Shown one piece after another: positions 1 to 10,798 of a stretch of 64,000 bases of DNA. This stretch comes from Ampelocalamus luodianensis. Its lineage: Eukaryota > Streptophyta > Magnoliopsida > Poales > Poaceae. The stretch covers positions 37,330,342 to 37,394,341 of the forward strand of contig CM070619.1 of NCBI GenBank assembly GCA_036346255.1, written 5' to 3'. The notes beneath the pieces were generated by a model that ran no database searches, was not told the origin of the DNA, and saw nothing but the letters and a program-made list of their open reading frames with translations. How positions within the stretch are numbered: the first letter of the stretch is position 1; each line of letters begins with the position of its first letter. Position numbers and translations under genes: made by a program.

Positions 1-227
1 GAACCCGTTGGAAGATACTCGTAGATGGCAGTCATCCAGGTATCCTCGTACTCTAGAGAGGCTATTTCAATAGGAGGTGTCTCTAGTTCTTCGACTAGGG
101 ACGGTTTCTGGAGTTGCTCCAAAAAACTCCTTTTGGTACTATGGATTGGGAAGAAGCTATAGAAGCAAGTTGGTCCACGAGGAAATTATCCCTTCGAGGG
201 ATAAATTGTACCTAAAAGCCCAAAAAA
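1..227 (-). pseudogene. Tat-lineage pol fragment, second copy
   Basis: This stretch closely matches the window's own 6661-6898, the part of pol after the second RNase H domain. The match ends abruptly at 227, where the TG of an LTR begins. It is therefore flanking DNA: a piece of another copy of the same family into which TAT1, or its left LTR, inserted. Too short for functional inference. The similarity is seen directly; the nesting is inferred. Confidence 0.8.
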
Positions 228-697
228 TGTAATAATGAGAGTAATTACCAGAGTAGTAACCTCCCCACGTTGCCTGACGGTTATCAATCAGAGATAATGG
301 TGAGTTATCTGTAGTTATTCCAGGTATAACTACATATCTTGACTGCTCAAATCTGATAATTAATAGGGTCTATTGGCGAGTGGACCCAGTTATCTATGGA
401 GAAGTCGTGGCAGGACTGGTCGTAGTAGGACTTACGACCAGGGGGTAGTCGTAGAAAAGCTTACGACTGGATACTGGTCGTAGAAATACTTACAACCGAA
501 GATAATCGTAGGAGAACTTACGATTACGTGGTAGTCGTAGAAATACTTACGACTATGGGGGTAGTCGTAGAAGGACTTACGACCACCTGGCTAACTTCTC
601 CCTTACAACAGTAAGGGGTATACTGTGTGATGTCATATTTACCCATATTATATGATTAAGGATAAATAATAAAACGAGGATTATCAGATCCTCGTCA
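228..697 (-). repeat. TAT1 3' LTR
   Basis: About 470 bp, starting TGTAATAATG and ending CTCGTCA on the plus strand, so in element orientation it begins TGACGAGGATCTG. Its right part from about 498 to 697 matches 10626-10779 joined to 13989-14037. Inside lies an array of short hairpin repeats at 409-585. The left boundary is set by the break in similarity to pol at 227/228. Confidence 0.75.
409..585. repeat. Array of GTCGTA...TTACGAC hairpin repeats
   Basis: About six units of roughly 22-30 bp, each of the form GTCGTAGAAATACTTACGAC, an imperfect inverted repeat with arms GTCGTA and TACGAC. Units differ in loop and spacing. Related units recur at 740-780, 866-905, 1884-1955, 3376-3492 and 10630-10712, so the unit is dispersed over this element and not confined to the LTR. 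Confidence 0.85.
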
Positions 698-1272
698 TCT
701 AGCCCCCTAGCTTCAAGTGAAAATAACCTACATGGGCAAGGAGTCGTAGATGATCTTACGGCCGCTAGGAGGTTGTAGGAAAAAATGTTGAAGGAAAAAC
801 TCTTCAACATGTGTTTCTTTCAACCAGAAATATGCTTGGTCGAGGCAGTTTATTGGAAATCTCACGATTACAAGATAGTCGTAGAAAATCTTACGACTTC
901 GGAGTAATCGTGGCCCTATGATCGGAAGCAAAACATTTCCGATCGGCATTTGTTTTAATCAGAAGTATACTTGGTCAAGAAGGTAATTTCTCTTGAGGCA
1001 TGAAAAGAGCCTCGGTACTCTCGAACAGGCAGATTTTAAAAAGATCCGTCCGTTAGAGCAATTCCCGAAGCGGTCGACACCGTTGGGTTCCCACTGCGTT
1101 TCGTTTCAAGCGTACGGTTATAAAACGGACTGCGGGAATGGACTTAGGGTTCTTACCTTTTCTCTAATTCACCCTGACTGTTCGTCGTGTCTTGTCATCT
1201 CTTCCGCCGCCAGCGACACTGTGCGCTTTCTTAAAGCTTTCCCAAATACAACTCTTTCCTCCTTGAGAAAAT
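698..1272. other. TAT1 3' region: polypurine tract and leader of the antisense gene
   Basis: Read on the minus strand, the bases next to the LTR are AAGCTAGGGGGCTAGA (698-713). That is a plausible polypurine tract, the primer for plus-strand synthesis. Further right are more hairpin repeats (about 740-780 and 866-905), then the likely promoter and 5' leader of the plus-strand gene that starts at 1273. I see no convincing TATA box. Confidence 0.6.
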
Positions 1273-1868
1273 ATGGCTAGGATCATCTCCGAGTGGGTTG
1301 AATCGGAAATGGACGACACAAAGATAAATGCCTTGGTTGCCGCCGAGAAAATTCCCGAGGAGCTACTTGTGAAGTGGATTGCGGCGAATGGACAACACTG
1401 GCCGTCGGGGGAGGACGGTCAAATCCCCGTCTTCCAGGCGTATTGTGAGTGTGGCCTCCAATTGCCTACTCACCCCTTCCTCACACTCGCGCTCAAGCAC
1501 TTTGGGGTGGAATTAGTGAACCTTGGTCCTAATTCTATTACAATGCTGGGTGTATTTGTGTATCTGCGTGAGGCATACCTGGGGATTCCGGCAGATCTCG
1601 AGCTATTCCAGTATTACTACGGGATGGCTCATCAAGCCGGAATTGCTAGGAGTTGTGGTGTGAAGCTCCATGACGGGAAGTCGAAGGAGTATATTCAGAT
1701 GTTCACCCGGTCGTCGTGGCTGGGGTGGAAGAAGAAGTGGTTTTACTGGGAAGTCACCGAGGAAGATAGCCTCGTTTATCGAAGCGCGCGAGAGGGCCTC
1801 TTCACGAGATTCGACTCGATAATCTTGATCGGATCGCCCCACATTCAAGCCATCAAAGACTTGAAGAC

Positions 1869-1977
1869 GGGGGGGGGGGGGGGCTTACGACTAAAGGATT
1901 TGTCGTAGAAAAACTTACAACTTGTGGGCTGGTTGTAGAAAAACTTACGACCACTTTCTTTTTCTGTTTTCCAACAG
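1869..1977 (+). other. Intron 1 of the antisense gene with a 15-G run and hairpin repeats
   Basis: Fifteen G residues (1869-1883) replace the place where a GT donor is expected after codon ACG. They are followed by two hairpin units (about 1884-1955), then a pyrimidine tract and CCAACAG acceptor at 1977. Exon 2 then opens in phase 0. The homopolymer may have destroyed the donor, or may be a sequencing artefact. Confidence 0.6.
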
Positions 1978-3319
1978 AAAGTAGGTATGGAAGACAGCCA
2001 AGATGACGAGGAAGTCGATTTGGTGGTCATTGGGGCGACAGCGCAAGCGGAGTCAGTAAAATCCCCTCCAACCAAAAAGCGTCAACTTGTAAAGGTCGGT
2101 GACAAGGGTGGTTCGAGTTCGGCTCCTTCCGCCCCTTTTGTTAAATTCACCGTGGACATAGCTGCGGTGAGGAAAAAAGAAGAGGAAGCTGCCTTTGCCC
2201 TTAGCGCAAAGCCCCAAGGCCAAGGTACCCTTCTATTACGACAACAAGACTTTCACAGTTTCTGCTTCTCGTGGCTTTATAAGGCAGCTAGAAAAGGAGA
2301 ACTGGAAGAGCTTCATGTCTTTTGTGAAGGAAACTACTACTCCAGCAGGACCTGAGGTCGAGGGGAGCAGTGCTCTTAAGGTGGTCGAGACAGATCTCGG
2401 CCACCTGGGGAGTCGGGAAGAGGAGACTCCCGTTCCCTTGACCGAATCTCGACCCACAATAGTCGAGAAGAAGTCGAAGAAATCTTCCGTTGGGAAGGTT
2501 GCTCCCAAGTTCCGGGTTAGGTCCAGCGCGCAGAGGTATGTGAAAAACAGAAGTGTAAGAACATCATTTACCCTTTGTTTTTCACAAGTTAACTTACGTT
2601 TTATTTTGTCATCTTAGCCCAACTCCTTCAGCCCCGAGGGATGCTTCTATTGAGAAGCCCGCTGTCACCTCTTCAGCCAGCGAAGGTGTGACTGCGGTAG
2701 TAGCTGAAGCTTCAGCTACTATTCCCATGGTGGAGGAAGTCGTCGCTGCTGAAGTCGCTACGACTACCAAGGTGGTCGTAGGGATGGAAGTGGAGACGAG
2801 GGAGGCCACGATGGAGACACCGGGAGTCGGTGGTGGTGAGAGTTCCGACCACCGTTCTGGTTAGGAGGTTGTCGAGGACATTCCTTCCGGTCCTCCAGAC
2901 GGGGTTTCCATCACCGAATTAGAGGAAGAAGAGTACTTTAACTTTTGCTCTGATTTCTTTGGCCCTGCTTCTATCGTAGGATCTTCCGCCTACCAATCTC
3001 ACGACCGAGTCCCTCACCCCAGCAACATTCCCAATTGCGGGGATGTCTTCGATAATGAACGTCTCGAAGGGGTTTGGTGGAAACGAGTCGAGGAGATGGA
3101 TGGGCTGAAAGATCCGTCATGGTTAGTCTCCATGTTTGCTTGGTCAAACATGAATGTAAGTATTCATCGATACTTATATGTGTGGTTTTATCCCTGCTTC
3201 TTATGATCTTTCTCTCTACAGAGAGCCGTGGAACAAGTTGCTACGATTTGTGAGTACAATCGGCAACTTGTCAAATTATGACAAGAGAAAGCAGTACACT
3301 ACAAGCAAGCAGAGAGGTG

Positions 3320-3530
3320 GTGAGTGACTGACACTCGTAATCGTTTTATAATTCGACTACTTTGTTCAGCATTCGGTGGGGGTTGTCGTAGAAAACCTTA
3401 CGACTTAGTACTGATCGTAGAAAAACTTACGAGCAGAAGTAATCGTAGAAAAACTTACGATGATGCATCAGTAGCAGAAATACTTATGACTGCTTGTCTG
3501 CGTATTCACGTCTACCCTTAACTTTTTCAG
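3320..3530 (+). other. Intron 4 of the antisense gene filled with hairpin repeats
   Basis: The donor GTGAGT at 3320 and acceptor CTTTTTCAG at 3530 bracket 211 bp. Four GTCGTA/ATCGTA...TTACGA units (3376-3492) make up most of the intron. Joining the flanks restores the reading frame across the junction (phase 2). Confidence 0.7.
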
Positions 3531-4203
3531 GTTTAAGAGTGACGAAAAGACCTTAGCTGATTCGCTTGACTTCGAAAAAGCTGAGACGAAAAAGCTAAGG
3601 GATGAGGTCACCAATCTTCTGAAGAAGCTTCAGGAGGCTAACTCTGCAACTCAGGAATTGAAGGAAAAAATAAACAGTACGTGGAGTCATGACTGCTTCT
3701 AATCTTGATCTTCATCTTCTTAACCTCTCATTCTTTTACAGAAAAAGAAGTCAACAATAAGGCCCTTCAGGCCGAGGTGGGGACTCTTCGGATCGAGGTC
3801 CAGGAAAAGTCCTCGGTCATTCGCGAGATCACCCGCATCGCGAAAGACAAAGATCAAGAAATTGAGAAGTTAGGTTCTCAATTAGCGGGTAAGTAAAACT
3901 TTACCTGCTATTAAATTGTTTTTTTCTTCTCGTGGAATCATTTTATCTAACCAATCCTTACTCCTTTCAGAGCGATTAGTTGAAATAAAACAACTCCATA
4001 AGGCTTCGACTTGCACCCAGGAGGAGATGAAGTCGATGAAGATCAATCTTCAAGACAATATTTCTCTTTTGAATAATGTACTCGATAGGCTTCATGCTGG
4101 AAAGGTCGCAACTCGCGATGATACGATAGCTGCTCATACGAGTGCCATTGGGGAGCAAGTCGGTACCTTGCAAGAGTTAGTGTCTACTCTGAGGACCAAC
4201 TAG

Positions 4204-5479
4204 AGTGACTCAATAAGAGAAGCAGTCAAAGGAGCTGTAAGCTTTGTTTTAGCAAAGCTTAAAGCCCGTGACCCCAACCTTAACCCTCATTCTGTTGAAA
4301 CCGACTTCGACTGTACCGAATCTGAAGCGAACGGTTAATCGAGGAGATACAATCAATCGGCGAGAAAGTTGCGGAGGAGATGCAAATAGAATCTCCGTTG
4401 TCGGAGTAGTCTGTAATAGGGATCTGTAAAGATAAGCCCTTTTGGTGATGTATAAATATATGATCATTTCTTCTTTCCTGCAAATTATCTCGTTGAGTAG
4501 TTAGTAACTCGTAAGATAATAAAAAGGAAGAAATAATCAGACCAGACTTGTACAATTCCTCCTTCCTTCTTCATTTTCCCTACGAATCATCTTGTAGAGT
4601 AGTTAGTAACTTGTAAGATGATAACTCGGAAAAAACTAAGACTAAGAAATGAAGTCATGTTTATAACTTTATCCTAGCCCCCGACTATTTGCTTAGTTTA
4701 TTGGAATAAACTAAGGAAATAGTAAAGAAAGGGTTTATGAAAACAAAGAGGTTTGTTCGACTTATAGCTCTCGAGTATCGATTATCTTGCACTAGTCGAA
4801 AGAGTGGAAACGGATCGACGCTAGGAAGTTCCCTCTAGTGGGCAGGACCACGTGCAGAAAGGAAAGGCTTCGACTAGGTGATGTTACCATCTCCAACCAG
4901 ATTAATCAAATCAATTACGACAACTTGAGTAAAACAAACATCTAGAGTACCTTAAAAAATTCATTCGACCTTTTTCAGTGTACCCGATAAGTTTGTCCTG
5001 GTGGCGAGAGTAGGAAATGAGACGACACTAGGAAGTTCCTTCTAGTGGACAGGACCACGTGCAGAAAGGAGAAGCTTCGACTAGGTGTGTTTCTTCCTCC
5101 GACCAGTTAAAACCGATAAAGTTTACCAGAAGTAGTCGAACGAATCTGAAAAGTGCGCTCTTCTTAGAGTATTTTTCAAAATGAATAAATAAACTAAGGT
5201 GGCATGAATTTGCTTAAAAATTTTTCGACCATATTTATGAGCCCAAAAAACTTTATATTGGTAGCAAAAGTTAGGAACAAGGTGATACTAGGAAGCTCCT
5301 TCTAGCGGGCAGGACCACATGCAGAGAGGAGAGACTTCGACTAGTTGTTATGTCCTTTCTCTGACCAGTGTAAAGAGAAAATGAACGTATGAAGAATGGT
5401 CAAAAAATTATAAAAGCAAAATTCAAAGAAAGACAATAAAGATAGAAAGAACCTGATACTTTATTGTCGTAGAGGTTTG
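4204..5479. repeat. Noncoding gap between convergent TAT1 genes with repeated blocks
   Basis: No gene is seen. A block of about 80 bp beginning CTAGGAAGTTCC occurs three times (4821, 5028, 5288), containing GGACCACGTGCAGA (or ACATG) and TTCGACTAG. Spacing is 207 and 260 bp. A second, shorter pair with GTAGTTAGTAACT lies near 4490 and 4595. The region is where transcripts from both strands would terminate or overlap. Confidence 0.7.
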
Positions 5480-6540
5480 TTACACATAAAATTTGCGTAA
5501 CTGGTCAATATTCCAAGAGTTTGAGAGAACGTGGCCATCCTCCATTACAAGTCGTACCGATCCTGGACGCGTAACTTCGACGACGGTGTAAGGACCTTTT
5601 CACTTGGGGGAAAGTTTATTCCGATTAGACTGGGATTGGATAAGACTCAATACCAAGTCACCTACATCAAGGCTGCGAGGTTGGACCTTACGATCGTAGT
5701 ATCTGCGCAGGGCTTGTTGGTAGACTGCTGAACGGATTAGAGCCTGGTCCCTCTTTTCCTCAAGCAGGTTGATGTCGTCTGCTCAAAGTTGTTCTTGGAT
5801 GGAGTCGTTAAATTTTTTGACTCGTGCTAACCTGATCTTTAGTTCTGGCGGAAGCATGGCTTCTGTGCCAAAGACTAGAAAGAAAGGTGTTTCTCCTATA
5901 GCCCGGCTAGCTGTCGTACGAATTTCCCATAATACTGAAGGTAATTCTTGTACCTAAGCCCCCGAGCGTTTGACAAGCTGATCGAAGACTCGGGTCTTAA
6001 TTCCCTTTATTATCTGGCCATTCGCCCTTTCGATCGCCCCGTTGCTTTGGGGTGGGCAACAGAAGCATAACAAAATCGGGTTCCCAACTCGTTGCAAAAT
6101 TTCTGAAATTTTGCGCTCAAAAATTGTTTGCCATTATCTGTGATGATTCGAGTGGGTACTCCAAATCGAGTTATCATGCATCTCATCATGAACCTTTTCG
6201 CTGCTTCTGTTATTATCCCAGTCACAAGTTCGGCTTCTATCCAATTTGTGAATGTGTCAATAGCCACAAAAAGGAATTTGAATCCACCTGGAGCTCTAGG
6301 TAACGGTCCTAGGATATCGAGACCCCAGGTCGCAAAAGGCCAAGACAGAGGGATTGTTTGTAACGCCTGAGCTGGTTGGTGTATTTGCCTCCTATGAAAC
6401 TAACGGTGCACACATTTTTTAACCAGTTTCCTAGCATCGTAGAGGACTGTTGGCCAATGAAAACCTTGTCGAAAGGCTTTACCGACCAGCGTTCTGTGCG
6501 AAGCATGAGTCCTACAGATGCCTCCGTGTATGTCGTGAAG
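5480..6540 (-). pseudogene. TAT1 integrase
   Basis: Retroviral-type integrase, which joins element cDNA to host DNA. Visible on the minus strand: IDTFTNWIEAE (first catalytic Asp), TDNGKQF (second Asp), a downstream HP..NGAIERANGQI-like segment carrying the Glu, a FGTEAMLP-like segment, and a C-terminal KWKGPY motif just before the stop at 5480. One base is missing in a C run near 6050, so the Glu-bearing part lies in a different frame from the Asp part. There is also a stop near 5785. No chromodomain follows, as expected for Tat rather than chromovirus elements. Confidence 0.8.
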
Positions 6541-6549
6541 GAGTTTTAA

Positions 6550-7074
6550 TCATTCGCTCTGCGGAATACATCGCATGAGCACCCCTTGAGTTCCTCTTTT
6601 ATAAAGGACACATTTTGGCCTTTCGGGATAGTCGATCTGCTTCGAGATCGTCGTCGGTATAGAACCCGTCTGAAGATACTTGTAGATGGGAGTCATCCAG
6701 GTATCTTCATACTCTAGAGAGGCTGTTTCTATAGGAGGCGTCTCTAGTCCTTCAACTAGAGACGACTTCTGAAGTTGCTCCAAAAAACTCCTTTTGGTAC
6801 TAAGGATCGACGAGGAAGTCGAAGAAGCTAGATGAGCCAGTTGGTCTACGAGGAAATTATCCTTTCGAGGGATAAATTGTACCTTAAAACCCCAAAAATG
6901 CTTTCCTAACTTTCGAACTTCCGATAAGTATCGAGACATAGTTGGATTAGAGCACTGGTACTCTTTTCCGACTTGATTCATGACTAGTTGAGAGTCTCCT
7001 CTCACGAGTAGTCGTCGAATCAAGAGCGCTTTTGCGGCTCGTATGCTAGCTAGCAAACCTTCGTATTCTTCCAC
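6550..7074 (-). pseudogene. TAT1 second (archaeal-type) RNase H
   Basis: 174-residue open segment with EYEGLLASIRAAK, RGDSQLVMNQVGKEY and RKDNFLVDQLAHLA. These match the extra RNase H seen only in Tat-lineage pol, between the normal RNase H and integrase. E and D residues of the active site are present (E at about 4-5, D in RGDSQ, D in VDQLAH). The C-terminal linker is duplicated at 1-227. The first catalytic Asp would lie upstream near 7130, past a frame break. Confidence 0.8.
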
Positions 7075-7123
7075 GTTGTTAGTGGCCTAAAAGTTTAATT
7101 GTATGGCATACTTTAAGGTCTCT

Positions 7124-8435
7124 CTAGTAGGAGATTCCAGACCACCCTAGCCCCGAGCCACTTATAGTAAGTGACTTGTCAAAGTACATCGTCCACTGGT
7201 CGTGGGAATCGTACTGGGGATCCTGAACAGGTTCAGGATTTGTCCATTCGGTGACAAAGTCTGCCAAGATCTGGGATTTAATGGTCGTTCGGGACACGAA
7301 ATCGATGTCGAACTCCCCAAGTTCGATTGACCATTTTGCCATGCGTCCTGCTGTTTCCCTATTCTGGAGGATCGCTCCCAAGGGAAACTCAGACGGCACA
7401 GCTAGTTTGTGCGCCTGAAAATAATGTCGCAGTTTCCTCGAAGACATGAGGAGTTCATATAAAGGTTTTTGAACCTGAGGGTAACGCTCCTTAGGCCCAT
7501 GTAAAACTTCGCTAATGTAGTAAACTGGTCGTTGTACGTTCTCGCGTTCTATGACCAGTACGACGCTTACTGCCTATGGCGTGGTAGCTAGATAAATTAA
7601 GAGCGTCTCTCCTAGTTTCAAAGAAACCAGAACAGGAGCAATCGTAAGATAATCTCTTGACCTCCTCAAAGGCTACATTAGCCTCTTTCGACCACTCGAA
7701 GCCTTCATGTTTCCTTAGAAGTTTGAAGAAAGGTAGTCCTTTCTCTCCCAAACGTGCGATGAAACAACTTAATGGCGCCATGCATCCTGTGAGTTTTTGG
7801 ACCTCTTTTTTCGTGGTCGGGGGGCGCATTTGGATGATGGCCTTTATCTTTTCAGGATTTGCTTCGATTTCTCGTGTAGAGACCAAGAATGCAACCAATT
7901 TTCCTGAAGAGACCCCGAACACACACTTCTCGGGATTAAGCTTCAAGTGGTATTTTTTGAGGTTGTCGAATGTTTCCTGCAAGTCTCTGATGTGATTGAG
8001 CCGTTTGCTGCTTTTTACGACTAGATCATCAACGTAGGCCTCCAGGTTTCGGCCTAGTTGAGGAGCAAAAGTCGTTTGCATCAAACGCTGAAAAGAAGCC
8101 CCAGCATTCTTTAAACCGAATGGCATTTTGACATAACAAAATATTCCAAACGGTGTAATGAATGTGGTCTTCTCTTCATCTTCTCGACACATATTTGTCT
8201 GGTGGTAACCAGAGTATGCATCCAGAAAACTCAACATTTCACATCCTGCAGTAGAGTCAACCAACTGATCGATGCGAGGCAAAGGGAAATCATCTTTTGG
8301 ACAAGCTTTATTAAGATCAGTAAAGTCTACACACATACGCCATTGGCCATTTGACTTTCTAAGCATTACAGGGTTGGCCAACCACTCTGGGTGGTTGACT
8401 TCTCTTATAAAGCCTGCTTTAAGCAACTTGTCCAA
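7124..8435 (-). pseudogene. TAT1 reverse transcriptase and first RNase H
   Basis: RT copies the element RNA into DNA. The open part (7512-8435) shows WRMCVDFTDLNKACPKD, LDAYSGYHQ (catalytic Asp at about residue 72), FGLKNAGASFQRLM and YVDD (about 134-137), then FLVSTREIEANPEK and the connection domain. These are Tat-type RT signatures. A frameshift near 7650 garbles the start of RNase H, which resumes in 7124-7447 with the QNRETAGRMAKWSIELGEFD segment. The start is not the true protein start, since RT is cut from a polyprotein. Confidence 0.9.
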
Positions 8436-8530
8436 TTATGACCTAATAGCATCTCGTCGACCAGGGGCAAATCTCTGTAACTTCTGTTTTACGGGTACTT
8501 TATCAGGCCGTAAGGCTAGCTTGTGCTCGA

Positions 8531-9411
8531 TCACTTCCCTAGGGACTCCGGGCATGTCGGATGCTTGCCACGCGAAGACATCTGCATTTGCTCGGAGGAA
8601 AGTGATGAGGGCGTCTTCCTATTTGGGGTCAGAAGAATCCCCAATGCGAGCGATCTTGAGGGCTCCTCGCGTCGGAGGAACCTCTTTGACTTGGTCGTTC
8701 GGCTTTGGTGCGACTTTGAAGCCGACTTGCTAGTCGAAGGCTGACTTTCGTCTCGAGTTGGTATTTGTCCAACCATCTCGAGGGAACAACGGTCGCAGGA
8801 GTGCGCCATCTTCTTGTTACAATATATTGTGATTACTCCTTTGGGACCTGGCATCTTAAGACATTGATATCCATAATGAGTAGCTATTAAGAATTTTGCC
8901 AAAGTTGGTCGTCCGAGTATGGCATTATATGCCGTATCGAAATCGACCACATCAAAGGGGAGATCTTCTCTGTCCTGAAATTGCTTGGTGAGCCAAACGT
9001 TAAAGGAAGAGAAACTTGAACAATTGGTTTGGCCGACGACCCCGGTACGATTCCATGGAAAGAATATCGTACCGGTCTTACCTTTTCCCTCGGCACTTGC
9101 ATCTCGTCTAGGGTACTCGTAAACAGTATGTTTAACGAGCTTCCACCATCAACTAAAACTTGATTTACTCGACAATTGTTGATGGTGGGTTCTACCACAA
9201 TCGGGAACCGACCTGGTCTAGTCGAAGGGATCGGGCAATCACCTTTCTCAAAGGTAACGGTGACTTCCGACCACTTTGGTAGTTTATTGACGAGAGGTGA
9301 GTCGATTGTGTTTACCTCGCGCTCGACAGCTTTTAGCTGTCTTCGTGACTCATATGCTGATGATCCTCCATAGATGTGATCGATGGTGTGTTGTGGATGC
9401 TGGAACGACAT
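8531..9411 (-). pseudogene. TAT1 aspartic protease and RT linker
   Basis: Retropepsin-like protease that cuts the polyprotein. It shows VNQVLVDGGSSLNILF, the DGGSS active site typical of Tat elements, followed by SFHGIVPG and LPLTFG. A frameshift near 8945 moves the next conserved part (DFDTAYNAILGRPTLAKF) into the 8531-8950 frame. The rest is the proline/serine-rich linker toward RT. Confidence 0.8.
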
Positions 9412-10625
9412 CTCCTCGTCATCCGACTCTTTCTGTCCACTTGTTTGGCCTACCTGTTCAAGAGTAGGAAGTGGCCCCTTGCCATAGTAATAGTCTTCGA
9501 GTTTTCGTAGAAAAACTCGACAGTTGCGAAGGTCATGCCCTTCTTTTTTGTGAAAAGGACACCACCTGGGTTTGTTGTTCCTCCGATTTTGGCGCTTACC
9601 TTTACCTCGATCAGGATTCTGCTTGGGGTTGCGTGGCTCTTTGTCACTTACAGCCAGGATCTCCTTAGAACAGGCAGCTGGAGATTTGTGTCTCTTTGCC
9701 TTGTTCTTGGATTTCTTAGACTTTTATCCTTTTTCTTACCACTTTCTCCTGCCTCCCGAGGGATATTATCTTCACGATCAATAGTGTTGTTCCACTCGAC
9801 TGCTTCGGCAGCAGTCGCGTATCTATCGGCTATCTCGAAGAGTTCGGCGACAGTGGCGGGAGGATGTGAAGTGATGTCCTCTGTTATTCTCCTACTGCGG
9901 ACTCCCTGCTTGAAAGCCCGATCACAGACGAGTCAGAAACTTCCGGAATAGAATTTTGAACCTGACTGAAGCGCCTGATGAATTGACCAGAGTTTCATGA
10001 TCATTCTGTCTTATCCGGTGCTGGTCATCCTCCTTTCGAGGGAGGTTGTAGGTGCCACGAAGTTCGCCAACAAAGGTCGCGGAGAGTCTTTGTCACGAGT
10101 AGATCGAGTCGAATGGCTGGTTTAAAAGCCATGATCGAGTCGATCCTTCGAGCACAGTCGGAAGGTAGTTCGCCATTACGTGCTCTCCTCCTCCTGCTGC
10201 TCGGATAGCGGTGGTGTAGATCTGGAGGAATTCAATAGGATTTTGGGTTCCATCGAATTTCTCCATGTTCGCTGGTCGAAAATGTGGTGCGCGATGAATG
10301 CTCGAAGATCGGTGGCAACGGCATCTGAGATAACTTCTTGCCTCCTTCTTTGCAGAAAATAAGGGTTGACGTCATTGGGTGATCGTACTCTACGATACCC
10401 AGTCACAGGTGGGCTGGACCTATGATAGGCCTCAGTTTTACGAAGGAAATACTCCTCGTATTCCGTTTGCTACTGCACATTTCGTCCATGAAGTGGCGAA
10501 AGATCACCTCTCTTGGGGGCTTGTCGGTCTCCAGATGTCCAACGAGCCTTCCTCAGATCGGGAGAGCGACGTGAGCGAGGATCATGTCGTCTCCCATGTT
10601 ACGAGTTATCCGAACGGCTGGCAGA
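9412..10625 (-). pseudogene. TAT1 gag (capsid/nucleocapsid), broken
   Basis: In shifting minus-strand frames one finds a typical plant gag: a PIEFLQIYTTAIRAAGG-like segment near 10200-10250, an NYLPTVLEGS and SWLLN segment near 10130-10180, an AELFEIADRYATAAEAVEW-like segment near 9830-9870, and a nucleocapsid knuckle CPFHKKEGHDLRNC near 9500-9545. Several frameshifts and stops interrupt it. The N-terminal end and leader to the 5' LTR are truncated near 10625. Confidence 0.7.
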
Positions 10626-10779
10626 AGATGGAGTCGTAGGAGAACTTACGATTATGTGGTAGTCGTAGAAATACTTACGACTATGGGGGTGGTCGTAAAA
10701 GGACTTACAACCACATGGCTAACTTCTCCCTTACAACAGTAACGGGTATACCGTGTGACGTCATATTTACCCATATTAT
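10626..10779 (-). repeat. TAT1 5' LTR remnant, inner part
   Basis: Matches 498-650 of the left LTR, including two hairpin units and the CTAACTTCTCCCTTACAACA stretch. The part corresponding to 228-497 and the primer site are absent, so a deletion joined gag DNA to mid-LTR. The LTR continues after the inserted DNA transposon at 13989-14037. Confidence 0.8.
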
Positions 10780-10798
10780 GGCCCTGTTTGGTAGAGCT
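10780..10798 (+). repeat. Left terminal inverted repeat
   Basis: GGCCCTGTTTGGTAGAGCT, paired with the complement of 13970-13988 with one mismatch. Preceded by target copy TAT (10777-10779). Confidence 0.9.

Larger units (their letters stand above)
1273..4203 (+). pseudogene. Antisense retroelement gene (plant gypsy-type transposon family), 7 exons
   Basis: A plus-strand gene convergent with gag-pol. Exon 1 (1273-1868) encodes the domain annotated in plants as putative gypsy-type transposon (Pfam PF04195), visible as THPFLTLALKHFGVEL, LGPNSI and a GIPADLELFQYYY segment. Apparent later exons are 1978-2535, 2618-3155, 3222-3319, 3531-3676, 3742-3888 and 3971-4203. They are joined by clean GT...AG introns, with frame kept across most joins. 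Exons 5-7 encode a lysine/glutamate/leucine-rich coiled coil. Exon 3 is acidic and low in complexity. Breaks: a frameshift near 2200-2230, stops near 2861 and 3287, and a lost exon-1 donor (see the G run). The role of this protein in Tat elements is unknown; I assign none. The start is the first ATG of the long exon. Confidence 0.75.

Noticed and set aside
409..585. CRISPR-like array of short repeats
   Set aside because: Units are palindromic with no unique spacers of constant length, lie in an LTR and occur in a plant context.
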